The notes: generated by a model from the sequence alone, not told the origin. A stretch of 64,000 nt of DNA from UBA4615 sp046046245 (GCA_046046245.1 JBJOKE010000003.1:310001-374000); one strand, 5' to 3'. Numbered from the stretch's first letter, positions 1 to 9,362 are shown. Numbers and translations: made by a program.

Positions 1-2
1 TC

Positions 3-1217
3 CACTATGCGATGCAGGGGCTGCGGCCGCGGATGGGCTTCGGCTCGGACGTCGGCGGCCGGCGCACGCCGTGGATCCTGGGCGGCATGGCGACGCTCGC
101 GGCCGGCGGCGTCGGCGCCGCGGGCGCGACCGCGCTGATGGGCACGCACCCCACCGCCGGCATCGTCGCCGCGGTGCTCGCGTTCATGACGATCGGCCTC
201 GGGGTGTCGGCCTGCGGCACGTCGCTGCTGGTGCTGCTCGCCAAGCGCGTCGCGCCCGAGCGGCGCGCGGCCGCCGCGACCACCGTCTGGCTGATGATGA
301 TCATGGGCTTCGCGATCACCGCGGGCATCGCGGGCAAGCTGCTCGACCCGTATTCGCCCGAGCGGCTGATCGCGGTCACCGCGGGCGTCGCCGCGATCGC
401 GATGTCGGTCACGCTGCTCGCGCTCGCCGGCCTCGAGGGTCGTGCGGCACCGGCCGCGCGCGGCGAGGACGAGCCCGTCAGGCCGCGTTTCGCCGAGGCG
501 CTCGCGCAGGTCTGGGCCGAGCCCGCCGCCCGCCGCTTCACCGTCTTCGTCTTCGTGTCGATGCTCGCCTACAGCGCGCAGGACCTGATCCTCGAGCCGT
601 TCGCCGGTGCGGTGTTCGGCTTCACGCCGGGCGAATCGACGAAGCTCTCCGGCGTGCAGCACGGCGGCGCCTTCGCCGGGATGCTGCTCGCCGCGTTCGC
701 CGGCAGCCGCTTCGCGGGCCGGCAGCTCGGCACGCTTCGCGGCTGGACGATCGGCGGCTGCCTCGCGTCGGCGGCGGTGCTCGCCGTGCTCGCCGCGGTC
801 GGCGTCGCCGAGGGCGCGGGGCGCTGGATCGTCGAGCCCACGGTGTTCGCGCTCGGTGTCTCGAACGGCGCGTTCGCGATCGCCGCGATCGCCTCGATGA
901 TGCGGCTCGCCGGCGAGGGTCGCGGCTCGCGCGAGGGCGTGCGGATGGGCCTGTGGGGCGCCGCGCAGGCGATCGCCTTCGGCATCGGCGGCCTGGCCGG
1001 CGCGGCCGCGAGCGACCTCGCGAGGTGGCTGCTCGACGGTGCCGTCGGGCCCGCCTACGCGTCGGTGTTCGCCGCCGAGGCGCTGCTCTTCGTCGTGTCG
1101 GCCTTCATGGCCGCACGGATCGGCCGCTCGGGGGCCGGCGAGTTCAGGATCGACACGGCCGAGTCGCCGCGCAGCGGCGCGACGCTCGGCGACTACCGCC
1201 CCGCGGGCGCGGAATGA
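3..1217 (+). CDS. PucC/BCH-family major facilitator, (bacterio)chlorophyll-associated carrier (5' end outside window)
   Basis: Polytopic inner-membrane protein of the BCH subfamily of major facilitators (PucC, LhaA, ORF428), thought to help deliver bacteriochlorophyll to antenna or reaction-centre apoproteins. The reading frame is open at the left edge, so the N-terminus is missing; an internal ATG at 12 is not a credible start because the visible part begins in the conserved loop GSDVGGRRTPWI that follows the first membrane helices in this family. About ten hydrophobic segments follow. The stop overlaps the start of bchP by 4 bases (ATGA). In other phototrophs a carrier of this type sits between bchG and bchP, and this order matches. 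Family assignment is firm; the exact paralogue (ORF428 rather than PucC or LhaA) is inferred from the neighbour. Confidence 0.85.
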   Translation, partial: HYAMQGLRPRMGFGSDVGGRRTPWILGGMATLAAGGVGAAGATALMGTHPTAGIVAAVLAFMTIGLGVSACGTSLLVLLAKRVAPERRAAAATTVWLMMIMGFAITAGIAGKLLDPYSPERLIAVTAGVAAIAMSVTLLALAGLEGRAAPAARGEDEPVRPRFAEALAQVWAEPAARRFTVFVFVSMLAYSAQDLILEPFAGAVFGFTPGESTKLSGVQHGGAFAGMLLAAFAGSRFAGRQLGTLRGWTIGGCLASAAVLAVLAAVGVAEGAGRWIVEPTVFALGVSNGAFAIAAIASMMRLAGEGRGSREGVRMGLWGAAQAIAFGIGGLAGAAASDLARWLLDGAVGPAYASVFAAEALLFVVSAFMAARIGRSGAGEFRIDTAESPRSGATLGDYRPAGAE

Positions 1218-2434
1218 GGATGGACACGATGGAACCGATCGAGACCTTCGACGTGGTGGTGGTGGGCGGCGGGCCGTCCGGGTCCACCGCCGCGCAGACG
1301 CTGGCCGAGAAGGGCCACTCGGTGCTGCTGCTCGACCGCGCGGGGCGCGTGAAGCCCTGCGGCGGCGCGATCCCGCCGCGGCTCATCAAGGACTACGCGA
1401 TCCCCGACGCGCAGCTGGTCGCCCGCGCGACCTGCGCGCGGATGGTGGCGCCCTCCGGCAAGAAGGTCGACATCCCGATCGAGGGGGGCTTCGTCGGCAT
1501 GGTGGACCGCGATCGCTTCGACGAGTTCCTGCGCGAGCGCGCCGCGACGGCCGGCGCGGTGCGCCGCACCGGCGTGTTCGAGCGGATCGAGCGCGACGCC
1601 GACGGCACCGCGGTGATCCACTACCGCGCGCGCGAATCGCAGCGCTCGGGCGAGGGCACGCCGGCGCGGGTGCGCGCCCGGATGGTGGTCGGCGCCGACG
1701 GCGCGAACTCCGCGGTCGCGCGGCAGACGGTCCGCGACCACGACCGCGGGGTGTTCGTGTTCGCCTACCACGAGATCGTCGCGCGGCCCCAGGTCGAGCC
1801 CCGGGACTACGACCCCGGCCGCTGCGACGTCTGGTACCAGGGCAAGCTCTCGCCCGACTTCTACGGCTGGGTCTTCCCGCACGGCGACACGCTGTCGATC
1901 GGCACCGGCAGCGCCGACAAGGGCTTCTCGCTGCGCGCGGCCACCGGCGAGCTGCGCGAGGCCGTGGGCCTGCAGGACGCGCCGACGCTGCGCCGCGAGG
2001 GCGCGCCGCTGCCGCTCAAGCCGCTGCCCAAGTGGGACAACGGGCGCGACGTGGTGCTCGCCGGCGACGCGGCCGGCGTGGTCGCGCCGGCCTCGGGCGA
2101 GGGCATCTACTACGCGATGGTCTGCGGCACCTTCGCGGCCGAGGCGGTCGACACGGCACTGCGCACCGGCGACGCCCGCGTGCTCGCCACCGCCCGCAAG
2201 CGCTTCATGAAGGAGCACGGCCGCGTGTTCTGGATCCTCGGGATCATGCAGCGCTTCTGGTACTCGAGCGACAAGCGCCGGGAGCGCTTCGTCGACATCT
2301 GCCGCGACAAGGACGTGCAGACGCTGACCTTCGAGAGCTACATGAACAAGAAGCTCGTCCGCAAGAAGCCGATCGCGCACGTGCGGATCTTCTTCAAGGA
2401 CGTGGCGCACCTGCTGGGGCTGGCTCGGGTCTGA
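1214..2434 (+). CDS. bchP: Geranylgeranyl diphosphate/bacteriochlorophyllide reductase BchP
   Basis: FAD-dependent reductase that hydrogenates the geranylgeranyl tail of bacteriochlorophyll a to phytyl, a last step of pigment synthesis. The 406-residue product has the N-terminal dinucleotide-binding motif GGGPSG at residues 18-23, the family motif PCGGAIPP shortly after, and a second FAD motif GDAAG near residue 283 followed by ASGEGI. Length matches BchP (about 390-410). The start chosen, ATG 1214, overlaps the upstream carrier stop; ATGs at 1220 and 1229 are alternatives. The pair is probably translationally coupled and marks the end of a photosynthesis gene cluster, because the next gene is on the other strand and unrelated. 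Confidence 0.93.
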   Translation: MRMDTMEPIETFDVVVVGGGPSGSTAAQTLAEKGHSVLLLDRAGRVKPCGGAIPPRLIKDYAIPDAQLVARATCARMVAPSGKKVDIPIEGGFVGMVDRDRFDEFLRERAATAGAVRRTGVFERIERDADGTAVIHYRARESQRSGEGTPARVRARMVVGADGANSAVARQTVRDHDRGVFVFAYHEIVARPQVEPRDYDPGRCDVWYQGKLSPDFYGWVFPHGDTLSIGTGSADKGFSLRAATGELREAVGLQDAPTLRREGAPLPLKPLPKWDNGRDVVLAGDAAGVVAPASGEGIYYAMVCGTFAAEAVDTALRTGDARVLATARKRFMKEHGRVFWILGIMQRFWYSSDKRRERFVDICRDKDVQTLTFESYMNKKLVRKKPIAHVRIFFKDVAHLLGLARV

Positions 2435-2501
2435 CCCGCTCGCCGGCCCGCGGCCCCGGGGCGGTCCGGGCCGAATCGCCCTCGAGGCGCCTCGGCGGCA
2501 C

Positions 2502-3044
2502 TCAGTACGCGAGCGCGACCCGCAGCGCGCTCCACGCACCGGTCGACGTCACCAGCCCTGCCGCCAGCACGGCTGCGGTCGCATAGGCGGCCCCCAGGCC
2601 GAGCGCCATCCTGCGGCGTGCGCCCGGTGCGTAGACGTAGCGCGGACCGGGTGCATCGTCCCGGCCGCAGGCCTCGGCCTGCGGCCGCGCGAGCTGCGCG
2701 TGCAGCGCCTGCGCGGCGAGCGGCAGCCCGAGCAGCAGCCCGCCCATCACCGCCGCGACCACCGCCGTGCCCTGACCGTCGGCCGCGGCGGCGCCGAACG
2801 CCGGATCCGGCGCGGTGAGCGGCGCCGCGACCGCGAAGGCCGCGCAATACCCGAGCGTGACCAGGGCCGCGCCGGTCGCGGCGACCGGGGCCGGTTCGCG
2901 CAGCGGGAGCCCGGCGGCGGGCCGCGCAGCAGGTGCCCACGCCGCGCAGGGCGCGGCGTCGTCGGTCCACATCGCCTGCGGCGCCTCGCCGGCCGCCGGC
3001 GGCGTCTCCGGCACGAGCGGAACGGGGGTCGGTCGCATGTCCAT
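2502..3044 (-). CDS. Hypothetical membrane protein, three predicted helices
   Basis: I do not recognise this 180-residue protein. It has a Pro/Ala-rich N-terminal half and three hydrophobic segments (around residues 55-75, 90-115 and 145-170), so it is probably an inner-membrane protein. The start at 3044 is chosen because an AAGGAGG ribosome-binding site lies directly upstream; the longer reading frame to 3083 has no such site. Third-position GC is high, as in its neighbours, which supports real coding. It is convergent with bchP and divergent from the HAD gene; neither neighbour suggests a role. Confidence 0.6.
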   Translation of the reverse strand: MDMRPTPVPLVPETPPAAGEAPQAMWTDDAAPCAAWAPAARPAAGLPLREPAPVAATGAALVTLGYCAAFAVAAPLTAPDPAFGAAAADGQGTAVVAAVMGGLLLGLPLAAQALHAQLARPQAEACGRDDAPGPRYVYAPGARRRMALGLGAAYATAAVLAAGLVTSTGAWSALRVALAY

Positions 3045-3190
3045 CGTGGGCCTCCTTCCACGGCATTCGACGGCGGATGTCACGCCGCGGGCGTGAACTC
3101 CGTCACACGCCTCGCCCCGAAGAGGTCGAGCGCGGCGTGCGCCGCGACGGACGGCCGGTCCGCCGCGGCGCGGCCGATAGAATCGGACCG

Positions 3191-3907
3191 ATGAGCTCCG
3201 CCCCCACCCTGCGCGCGATCACCCTGGACCTCGACGACACCCTCTGGCCGGTCGGCCCGACGCTGGTCGCAGCCGAGCGCGTGCTCGCCGACTGGCTCGC
3301 CGCGCGCGCGCCCGCGACCGCCGCCCGCACCGATGCCGAGTCGCGCGCGGCGATCCGCAAGCGGCTGGTGGCCGAGCATCCGGAGCGCGCGCACGACATG
3401 AGCTTCCTGCGGCACGAAGGGCTGCGCCGCGCGATGCACGAGGCGGGCGAGGACCCGCGGCTCGCCGACGAGGCCTTCGCGGTCTTCCTCGACGCGCGCC
3501 AGCGCGTCGTGCCCTTCGACGACGTCGGGCCGGTGCTCGAGCGCTGGTCGGCGCGCTACCGGCTGGTGGCGGTGACCAACGGCAACGCCGACGTCGCGCG
3601 CACCCCGATCGGCCGCTGGTTCTCGGGTGCGGTGAGCGCGCACGAGCTCGGCTGCGCCAAGCCCGACCCGCGGATGTTCGACGCGGCCTGCGCGATCGCC
3701 GGCGCGCGGCCCGACGAGGTGCTGCACGTCGGCGACGACCCGGCGCTCGACGTGCTCGGCGCGCGGGCGGCCGGCCTGCACGCGGCGTGGCTGCGTCGGC
3801 CGGCGTTCGCGCACCGCCATCCGGCCGACGCCTGCGGCGACGCCGTGCCGCCGCCCTTCGAGGACCTGCACGCGCTCGACGCACACCTCGGCGGCGGCGA
3901 ACGCTGA
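3191..3907 (+). CDS. HAD-superfamily hydrolase
   Basis: 238-residue haloacid-dehalogenase-type phosphatase, probably acting on a small phosphorylated metabolite in the cytosol. Motif I is DLDDT at residues 13-17 (Asp13 nucleophile, Asp15 general acid), motif II is VTNGN near residue 136, motif III Lys lies in CAKPD, and motif IV is GDDPALD near residue 180. A helical cap between motifs I and II gives it the class-I (epsilon/YjjG-like) layout. All catalytic positions are present, so it should be active; the substrate cannot be told. ATG 3191 is placed immediately before the conserved core. Confidence 0.85.
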   Translation: MSSAPTLRAITLDLDDTLWPVGPTLVAAERVLADWLAARAPATAARTDAESRAAIRKRLVAEHPERAHDMSFLRHEGLRRAMHEAGEDPRLADEAFAVFLDARQRVVPFDDVGPVLERWSARYRLVAVTNGNADVARTPIGRWFSGAVSAHELGCAKPDPRMFDAACAIAGARPDEVLHVGDDPALDVLGARAAGLHAAWLRRPAFAHRHPADACGDAVPPPFEDLHALDAHLGGGER

Positions 3908-3996
3908 CCGTCCGTCGGCCGCGCGCCGCCGTCCGCGCCGGGTGCGCTGCATCGCGCGGCGCCCCGGCCGATCACACCGCGGACGGGGGAAGAACC

Positions 3997-4335
3997 ATGG
4001 ACAGCTTCGGCATCGGCCTCTCGGGCCTGGGCGCGGCCACGCGCCGGCTCGATTCGGCAGCCTTCGACATCGCACGCGCGTCGACGCAGCGGACGGCCCA
4101 GCCGCCGGCCGCGGACGGCGGCGGCGGTACCGCACCCGCCGGCGCGAACGGACCCGGCACGGCCGCGCCGTCGGCGCCCGCGCCCGGGATCGGCGCGCGA
4201 CTGCCGTCCGCCGAGGACCCGAACCTGCCGGCCGCGATGGTCGACCTGATCTCGGCATCCAACGCGGTGATGGCGAACCTGCAGACGATCCGCCGCAGCG
4301 ACGAGGCGCTCGAGGCCGTCCTCAGGCTGCGCTGA
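3997..4335 (+). CDS. Miniature flagellar rod/hook-like protein (FlgC-like ends)
   Basis: 112-residue protein. The N-terminus (about residues 5-30, pattern GLSGLGAATRRLDSAAFDIA) resembles the conserved N-terminal helix of rod and hook proteins such as FlgC, where an amphipathic helix ends in a 'D/N-x-A-N' turn. The C-terminus (residues 78-108, containing MVDLISASNAVMANLQTIR) resembles the C-terminal rod helix (MV-MI-ASR-YQ-N-). In between lies only a Gly/Pro/Ala-rich linker, so the normal rod core is absent. No other flagellar gene is near. Its stop overlaps the 3' end of the convergent gene by 14 bases. It may be an orphan minimal axial protein or a structural mimic; function unknown. Confidence 0.65.
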   Translation: MDSFGIGLSGLGAATRRLDSAAFDIARASTQRTAQPPAADGGGGTAPAGANGPGTAAPSAPAPGIGARLPSAEDPNLPAAMVDLISASNAVMANLQTIRRSDEALEAVLRLR

Positions 4336-5404
4336 GCGCCGCACGCGAGGGTGCGACCGTCCACGCGAGGCCGGCGCCCTCGCGGTGCAGCACGACCGCC
4401 AGGTGCCGATCGTGCGACGCGGCCGCGCCCTCCCAGAGCCCGCCCCAGGCGGCGAGCACGGCGTCGGTCACCGCCGCACCCGCGCCGGGCAGACGCCATC
4501 CCGGCTGCCTGACGGTCCAGGTGCCCGCCGCTCCGGCGTGCAGCGTCGGCGCGTCGCCCTGCCCGCGCGACATCGCGACGAGGAAGCCCGCGAACGCACG
4601 CGCGTCGCCACCGGCCGGCAGGCCGAGCGTCGCGCAGGCGACGCGGTGGTGCTGCATGCCCACCTGTCGCATCGCGACCCGGACCACGTCGGCGAGGCCG
4701 TCGTCGCCGAGCAGCGACGCGGCCACCGGCAGCGCGGTGCGCAGGTACTCCATCGCGTAGTTGCGCTTCGCGCGGGCCAGCCGCTCCGGCGGCCAGCCGG
4801 CGCTCGGCAGCGCCGGCGCGCGCGCGGGGTCGAAGTCCGGCCCGTCCTCGTCGCGCGCGAAGCGCAGCCGCTCGTGCGGGGCGAGCGCGCGATCGTGCTC
4901 GAGGTAGTAGCCCTCGAGCGCGCCGTCGCCGGCGGTGGTGGTCTTCGTGCAGACGAAGCCGAGCCGCGGGTTGCCGAGCATCGTGCCGTTCTGCGCGTGC
5001 CAGCCGCGCAGCATCGCGACGGTGACCTCGTCGGGGACGGCGCACAGCGCGGTGCCGGCCCAGATCCAGCGCGGCGGCACGTAGCGGACCCAGGCCTTGC
5101 GGTCGGACTCGGGCATGAACTGCACCGCGACGCCGCCGACGTCGTTCGACAGGTAGTGGTAGGCCGCGCAGGCCACCGCGTGCGGCAGCCCGTCGAGGCC
5201 GAGCTTCGCGAGGCCGGGCAGGAAACGCGCCTCGCGCTGCGCGGCGAAGATCCGCTCGACGAAGGCCGCGGCGACCGGTGTGCCGCGACGCGCCAGGGTC
5301 GCGAGGATCAGCCCGGTGAAGGCCGCGTGGTACCAGTCACCGACCGCGGTCCAGCCGCGCTCGCGCTCGGCCGCATCGTCCGCGTCGGTCGTCGTGCCCG
5401 TCAT
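4322..5404 (-). CDS. Conserved hypothetical protein, about 360 residues
   Basis: Soluble-looking 360-residue protein with no signal peptide or membrane helix and no catalytic motif I can name. It is rich in Trp, Tyr and His (for example WYHAAF near residue 25, AYHYLSND and YVPPRWIW near residues 90-120), which suggests a folded ligand- or metal-binding domain. The start at 5404 is the last ATG before the conserved-looking part; the same frame runs on to 6100 but that extension is the antisense of the EamA permease and is not believed. Divergent from the permease gene with 64 bases between, so the two may share a control region. Confidence 0.65.
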   Translation of the reverse strand: MTGTTTDADDAAERERGWTAVGDWYHAAFTGLILATLARRGTPVAAAFVERIFAAQREARFLPGLAKLGLDGLPHAVACAAYHYLSNDVGGVAVQFMPESDRKAWVRYVPPRWIWAGTALCAVPDEVTVAMLRGWHAQNGTMLGNPRLGFVCTKTTTAGDGALEGYYLEHDRALAPHERLRFARDEDGPDFDPARAPALPSAGWPPERLARAKRNYAMEYLRTALPVAASLLGDDGLADVVRVAMRQVGMQHHRVACATLGLPAGGDARAFAGFLVAMSRGQGDAPTLHAGAAGTWTVRQPGWRLPGAGAAVTDAVLAAWGGLWEGAAASHDRHLAVVLHREGAGLAWTVAPSRAALSAA

Positions 5405-5468
5405 GCCGTCTCCCCGAGGCCCCGCCGGCGGAGCGATCGCCGCGCCGACTGGCCGCGGACACCGTACC

Positions 5469-6428
5469 ATGCGACCCCCGACCGTCGCCACGCCGATGAC
5501 CGATCCCGCCCGCCCCGTGCCGCCCTCCCCGCGCGCCGCCGACCCGCGACGCGCCGCGCTGTGGATGCTCGGCGCGCTGCTGTCGTTCTCGATGGTGGCG
5601 ATCTCGGGCCGCGAGGCGATGCGCTCGATCGGCGCCCTCGAGCTGCTGTGCTGGCGTGCGGCGGTGGGGCTCGCGGTGCTGCTGGCGCTCTGGGTGCCGC
5701 TGCGCGCGCGCGGCGCCACCGTGCGCAGCGGCCAGCCGCTGCTCACCGGCGGCCGCGCGCTGGTGCACTTCGCCGCACAGTACGCGTGGATGGCCGCGGT
5801 GGCGCTGATCCCGCTGGTGGAGGTCTTCGCGCTGGAGTTCACCGCGCCGCTGTGGGTCGCGGTGCTGGCCCCGCTGCTGCTCGGCGAGCGCCTGACGCGG
5901 CGCCGCGCGGTCGCCGCGGTGCTCGGCTTCGTCGGCGCGCTGATCGTCGTCTGGCCGCCCGGTGCGGGCCCGTCGCCGCGGGCCTTCGTCGAGCAGCTGT
6001 CGCTCGGGCCGGGCTCGCTGCTCGCCCTCGGCGCGGCGCTCGGCTTCGCGATGAACGTGATGGCGGTGCGACGCCTGACGCGCACCGACTCGCCCTTCAC
6101 GATGCTGCTGTGGATGCACGTGCTGCAGCTGCCGCTCGCGGCCGCGCTGGTCGCCGCGGGCCCGGGCGTGGCGCTGTCCGACGCACGGACCTTCGCCTGG
6201 GCCGCGGTCTGCGGCCTCGCCGGACTCTGCGCGCACTATTCGCTGAACCGCGCGTCGACGCTCGCCGACGCCATCGTCATCGCGCCGATGGACTTCCTGC
6301 GCGTGCCGCTGATCGCGGTCGTCGGTGCGATGGTCTATGCGGAGCCGCTGCGCCTGCCGGTGCTGATCGGCGCGGCGGTGATCCTCGCGGCCAACGCGCT
6401 GAACCTCGTCGCGCAGCGCGGCCGCTGA
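5469..6428 (+). CDS. EamA/DMT-family permease
   Basis: 319-residue inner-membrane protein with ten hydrophobic segments in two five-helix halves, the layout of EamA-type drug/metabolite transporters (RhaT/YdcZ relatives). The first half contains a conserved W-R-A motif after helix 2 (LLCWRAAVG) and a Glu-Phe-Thr-Ala-Pro motif; the second half ends with LIGAAVILAAN. Substrate unknown; family members export amino acids or other metabolites. Start is ATG 5469; ATG 5496 (MTDPARP) is equally possible since neither has a clear ribosome-binding site. Confidence 0.82.
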   Translation: MRPPTVATPMTDPARPVPPSPRAADPRRAALWMLGALLSFSMVAISGREAMRSIGALELLCWRAAVGLAVLLALWVPLRARGATVRSGQPLLTGGRALVHFAAQYAWMAAVALIPLVEVFALEFTAPLWVAVLAPLLLGERLTRRRAVAAVLGFVGALIVVWPPGAGPSPRAFVEQLSLGPGSLLALGAALGFAMNVMAVRRLTRTDSPFTMLLWMHVLQLPLAAALVAAGPGVALSDARTFAWAAVCGLAGLCAHYSLNRASTLADAIVIAPMDFLRVPLIAVVGAMVYAEPLRLPVLIGAAVILAANALNLVAQRGR

Positions 6429-6465
6429 CGCGGTCGGGGGCCGCGGCCCCCTCCGGGTCGCGCCG

Positions 6466-7518
6466 TCAGTCCAGCTTGATGCCCAGCCGCTCGGCCAGCG
6501 TGATCCACTGCGGCGCCTCGTCCTTCCAGCGGCGGCGCGACTCGTCGAGCCCGGTCGGCCCGTTCGGGATCCCGAAGGATTCGTGGACCGCGCGGATCTT
6601 CGGGTCCTGGTAGGCCTCGACGCAGGCGTCGGCGATCCGCTGCTGGATCTCGTTCGGCGTGCCGGCGGGTGCCACCATCGGCAGCCAGCCGTCGAGGGCG
6701 AACACCGGGTCGGTGTGGCCCTGCTCGACGAAGGTCGGCACGTCGGGCATCCGTGGCGAGCGGCGCTCGCCGACGACCGCGATCGGCCGCACCTGCTGGC
6801 GCTCGAGGTAGGCATTGACCGCGCCGAAGCTGCCGAGGCCGCCGGTCACCTGCCCCTGCACGATGTCGATCCACATCGGCGGCTCGCCCTTGTAGTGGAT
6901 CGCCTCGAGCTTCAGTCCCCGGGTCCGGTTCCAGGTGTCCGCGATCATGTGCGGCCAGGAGCCCGCCGCATAGGTGCCGACCGTCGCGTTGTTCCGGCGC
7001 GCGTGCTCGACGAAGTCGTTCGGGGTGCGGATCGGCAGCTTCGCGTTGACGCCGAATACCAGCGCGCCTGCGGGCAGCAGCGTGATCGGCGCGAACGCCG
7101 TGTCGGGGTTGTAGGGCAGCTTGCTGTAGAGCACCCGGCCCTGCCACAGCGGCGTCTGGATCGCGACCAGCAGCGTGTAGCCGTCGGCGGGAGCCTTCGC
7201 GAGCGCGTCGGCCGCGATCGTGCCGCCCGCGCCCGGGCGGTTGTCGACGACGAAGGGCTGGCCGAAGCGGCGCGACAGTGCCTCGGCGTAGGCCCGCGCG
7301 TAGGCGTCGGTGAGGCCGCCGGGCGGGTTGGTGACGAGGATCCGGACCGGCTTGTTGGGCCAGGCGCCCTGCCCGATCGCCAAGCGCGGCAGCGCGGCGA
7401 GCGGGGCGGCGGACGCGGCGGCGGCCACGAGCCGGCGGCGGGCGGGCGCGAAGGCGGATGCGGTCGGGACGGCTTCGACGGGCGCGGCGGCGCCCGCATC
7501 GGTCGCGCGATGCGGCAT
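6466..7518 (-). CDS. Bug/TctC-family periplasmic solute receptor
   Basis: 350-residue tripartite-tricarboxylate-transporter receptor, a family greatly expanded in Burkholderiales that binds carboxylates in the periplasm. A basic N-terminus followed by RRRLVAAAA and a hydrophobic stretch gives a twin-arginine-like signal peptide ending near GQG (residue 51). Mature protein opens with the family motif WPNKPVRI-V-PPGG-TD, then RPGAGG and YTLL. No TctA/TctB membrane components are adjacent, which is common for orphan Bug receptors. The start at 7518 is supported by an AGGAGG site about 6 bases upstream. Confidence 0.9.
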   Translation of the reverse strand: MPHRATDAGAAAPVEAVPTASAFAPARRRLVAAAASAAPLAALPRLAIGQGAWPNKPVRILVTNPPGGLTDAYARAYAEALSRRFGQPFVVDNRPGAGGTIAADALAKAPADGYTLLVAIQTPLWQGRVLYSKLPYNPDTAFAPITLLPAGALVFGVNAKLPIRTPNDFVEHARRNNATVGTYAAGSWPHMIADTWNRTRGLKLEAIHYKGEPPMWIDIVQGQVTGGLGSFGAVNAYLERQQVRPIAVVGERRSPRMPDVPTFVEQGHTDPVFALDGWLPMVAPAGTPNEIQQRIADACVEAYQDPKIRAVHESFGIPNGPTGLDESRRRWKDEAPQWITLAERLGIKLD

Positions 7519-7707
7519 GCGGTGTCTCCTCCTGTGGGGACACGAACGCTACACGAGGGCGGCGCGGTGCGTCACCTGCCGCCGCGTATCCCACGGACGC
7601 GACCGTCCGCCGGGCGCGCTCCGACCGGTGGCGCGGTTCGCCCAGCATGAGGCCAGCGGACCCGTGCGCGATGCGCCGATAACCTGACGAGGTCCCATGG
7701 AACACGC

Positions 7708-9360
7708 ATGCTGACAGCCAACCAGCTCAAGGGCCTGCGCGCGCTGGTCGTCGACGATCTCCGGGAGATGCGGTCGATGCTGCGCAACACGCTGGTCGAC
7801 GCGCAGATCAAGGACGTGGTGCTCGCACCCGACGCGCGGGCCGCGGTGGAGGCGATCCGCGCGGCGCCGTTCAACCTGATCCTGTCCGACTACGACCTCG
7901 GCGCGGGCACCGACGGGCAGCAGCTGCTCGAGTACCTGCGACGCGAGCGGCTGATGCCGCCGGGCGGCCTGTTCTTCGTGATCTCGGGCGACTCGACGAT
8001 CGACCGCGTGGCGAGCGCCGCCGAGATGCTGCCCGACGGCTACCTGGTCAAGCCGGTGGCCACCGCGCAGCTGCTCGCGCGGATCGAGGAGGCGCTCGCG
8101 CGCCACGTGGAGCTGCGGCCGATGTACGAGGCGGTCCACGCGGGCCGCTGGGCCGAAGGGCTGTTGCAGTGCGAGCGCTTCGAGAAGGCCGGCTCGCGCT
8201 TCCGCGTCGAGCTGCTGCGGCACATGTCGATGTGCCAGGTGGCGCTCGGGCGCTGGGACGACGCGCTGGTGACCTACCGTCGCGCGCTGCAGGTCCGCGG
8301 CTCGATGACCTGGGCACGCCTCGGCGTGGCCCGCTGCGCGCTCGCGATGGGCGACATCGAGGCCGCGCGGTCGACGGTGCAGCAGATCCTCGTCGAACGC
8401 CCTTACCACGCGGGCGCGTACGACCTGATGCTCGAGCTGCTCGAGCGCAGCGGCGACGTGTCCAGCGCCCTCGCCGTCGCCTCGCGCGCCGCCGAGCACA
8501 TCCCGAGCCCCGGCCGCAGTCGGCGGCTCGCCGAGGCCGCCTACCTCGCCGACGACCTCGAGACCGCCGACGCGGCGCTGTCGAAGGTGCTTCGCCAGAC
8601 CGCGCAGGCGCTGACCCGCGACGCCGGCGACGGCGCGCTGCTCGCGCAGGTCGCACTCGCCCGCGGCGAGCCGCAGCGCGCGATGAAGCTGATCGCCCGC
8701 GAGCTCGACGAACATCCCAAGGATCCGCGGACCCGGGCGCTCGCCGCGGCCATCGACGTTCAGGCCTGCACCGCCCTCGGCTGGACGGCGCAGGCACAGG
8801 ACGCCGCCGCGGCGCTCGCGGCGGCCTTCGACGTGCCGGCCGACCCGCGGACGCGCCTGCTGATCGCGAAGGCCGCGCTCACCGCCGGCATGGAGGAGGA
8901 GGGCCTGAGGGTGCTCGAGGAGGCGGTGGCGGCGGCCGAGAAGCGGTCGTCGGCCGAGAGCGCCAGCGCGCGCGTGCTGGCGGCGAAGGTCCTGCACGAC
9001 GCGGGCTTCGCCGAGCGCGCGGCCGTCCTCTCGGTGGATCGCAGCGCGGAGGCCGCGCGCGAGGCGGAGGCCGCGGTCAGACGGCTGCGCGCCGGCGCCT
9101 TCGACGAGGCGCTCGCGCTGATCGCGTCCGCGCTGCCCAAGGCGCGCGAGCATACCGACGTGCTGATCGCCGCGGTCGAGGTCTACCTGATGACGATGCG
9201 CGTGCGCGGCCTGAAGCCGGAGCTGCTGAAGCAGGTGCAGTCGGCGCTCGGCCGCCTGCACGCGCGCGGCACCGCCGATCCGCGGCGGCTGCAGCTGATG
9301 GAGACCTACCTCGCGAAGCTCGAGGCCGGCGCGTCCGAGGCGGTCGAGGCGGGACGCTGA
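7708..9360 (+). CDS. Response regulator with long TPR-like helical domain
   Basis: 550-residue protein. Residues 10-130 form a CheY-like receiver: acidic pair D16/D17, phospho-acceptor D61, conserved Ser93 and Lys115 in LVKP. The remaining 420 residues are Ala/Arg/Leu-rich helical repeats resembling tetratricopeptide repeats, with no DNA-binding or enzymatic output domain. It probably acts by protein-protein interaction. It is followed 2 bases later by a mini histidine kinase, which is its likely partner. Start ATG 7708 lies directly before the receiver. Confidence 0.85.
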   Translation: MLTANQLKGLRALVVDDLREMRSMLRNTLVDAQIKDVVLAPDARAAVEAIRAAPFNLILSDYDLGAGTDGQQLLEYLRRERLMPPGGLFFVISGDSTIDRVASAAEMLPDGYLVKPVATAQLLARIEEALARHVELRPMYEAVHAGRWAEGLLQCERFEKAGSRFRVELLRHMSMCQVALGRWDDALVTYRRALQVRGSMTWARLGVARCALAMGDIEAARSTVQQILVERPYHAGAYDLMLELLERSGDVSSALAVASRAAEHIPSPGRSRRLAEAAYLADDLETADAALSKVLRQTAQALTRDAGDGALLAQVALARGEPQRAMKLIARELDEHPKDPRTRALAAAIDVQACTALGWTAQAQDAAAALAAAFDVPADPRTRLLIAKAALTAGMEEEGLRVLEEAVAAAEKRSSAESASARVLAAKVLHDAGFAERAAVLSVDRSAEAAREAEAAVRRLRAGAFDEALALIASALPKAREHTDVLIAAVEVYLMTMRVRGLKPELLKQVQSALGRLHARGTADPRRLQLMETYLAKLEAGASEAVEAGR

Positions 9361-9362
9361 CC

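Noticed and set aside
4322..6100. 592-residue minus-strand frame
   Set aside because: The part upstream of 5404 is antisense to the EamA permease; the short form was kept.
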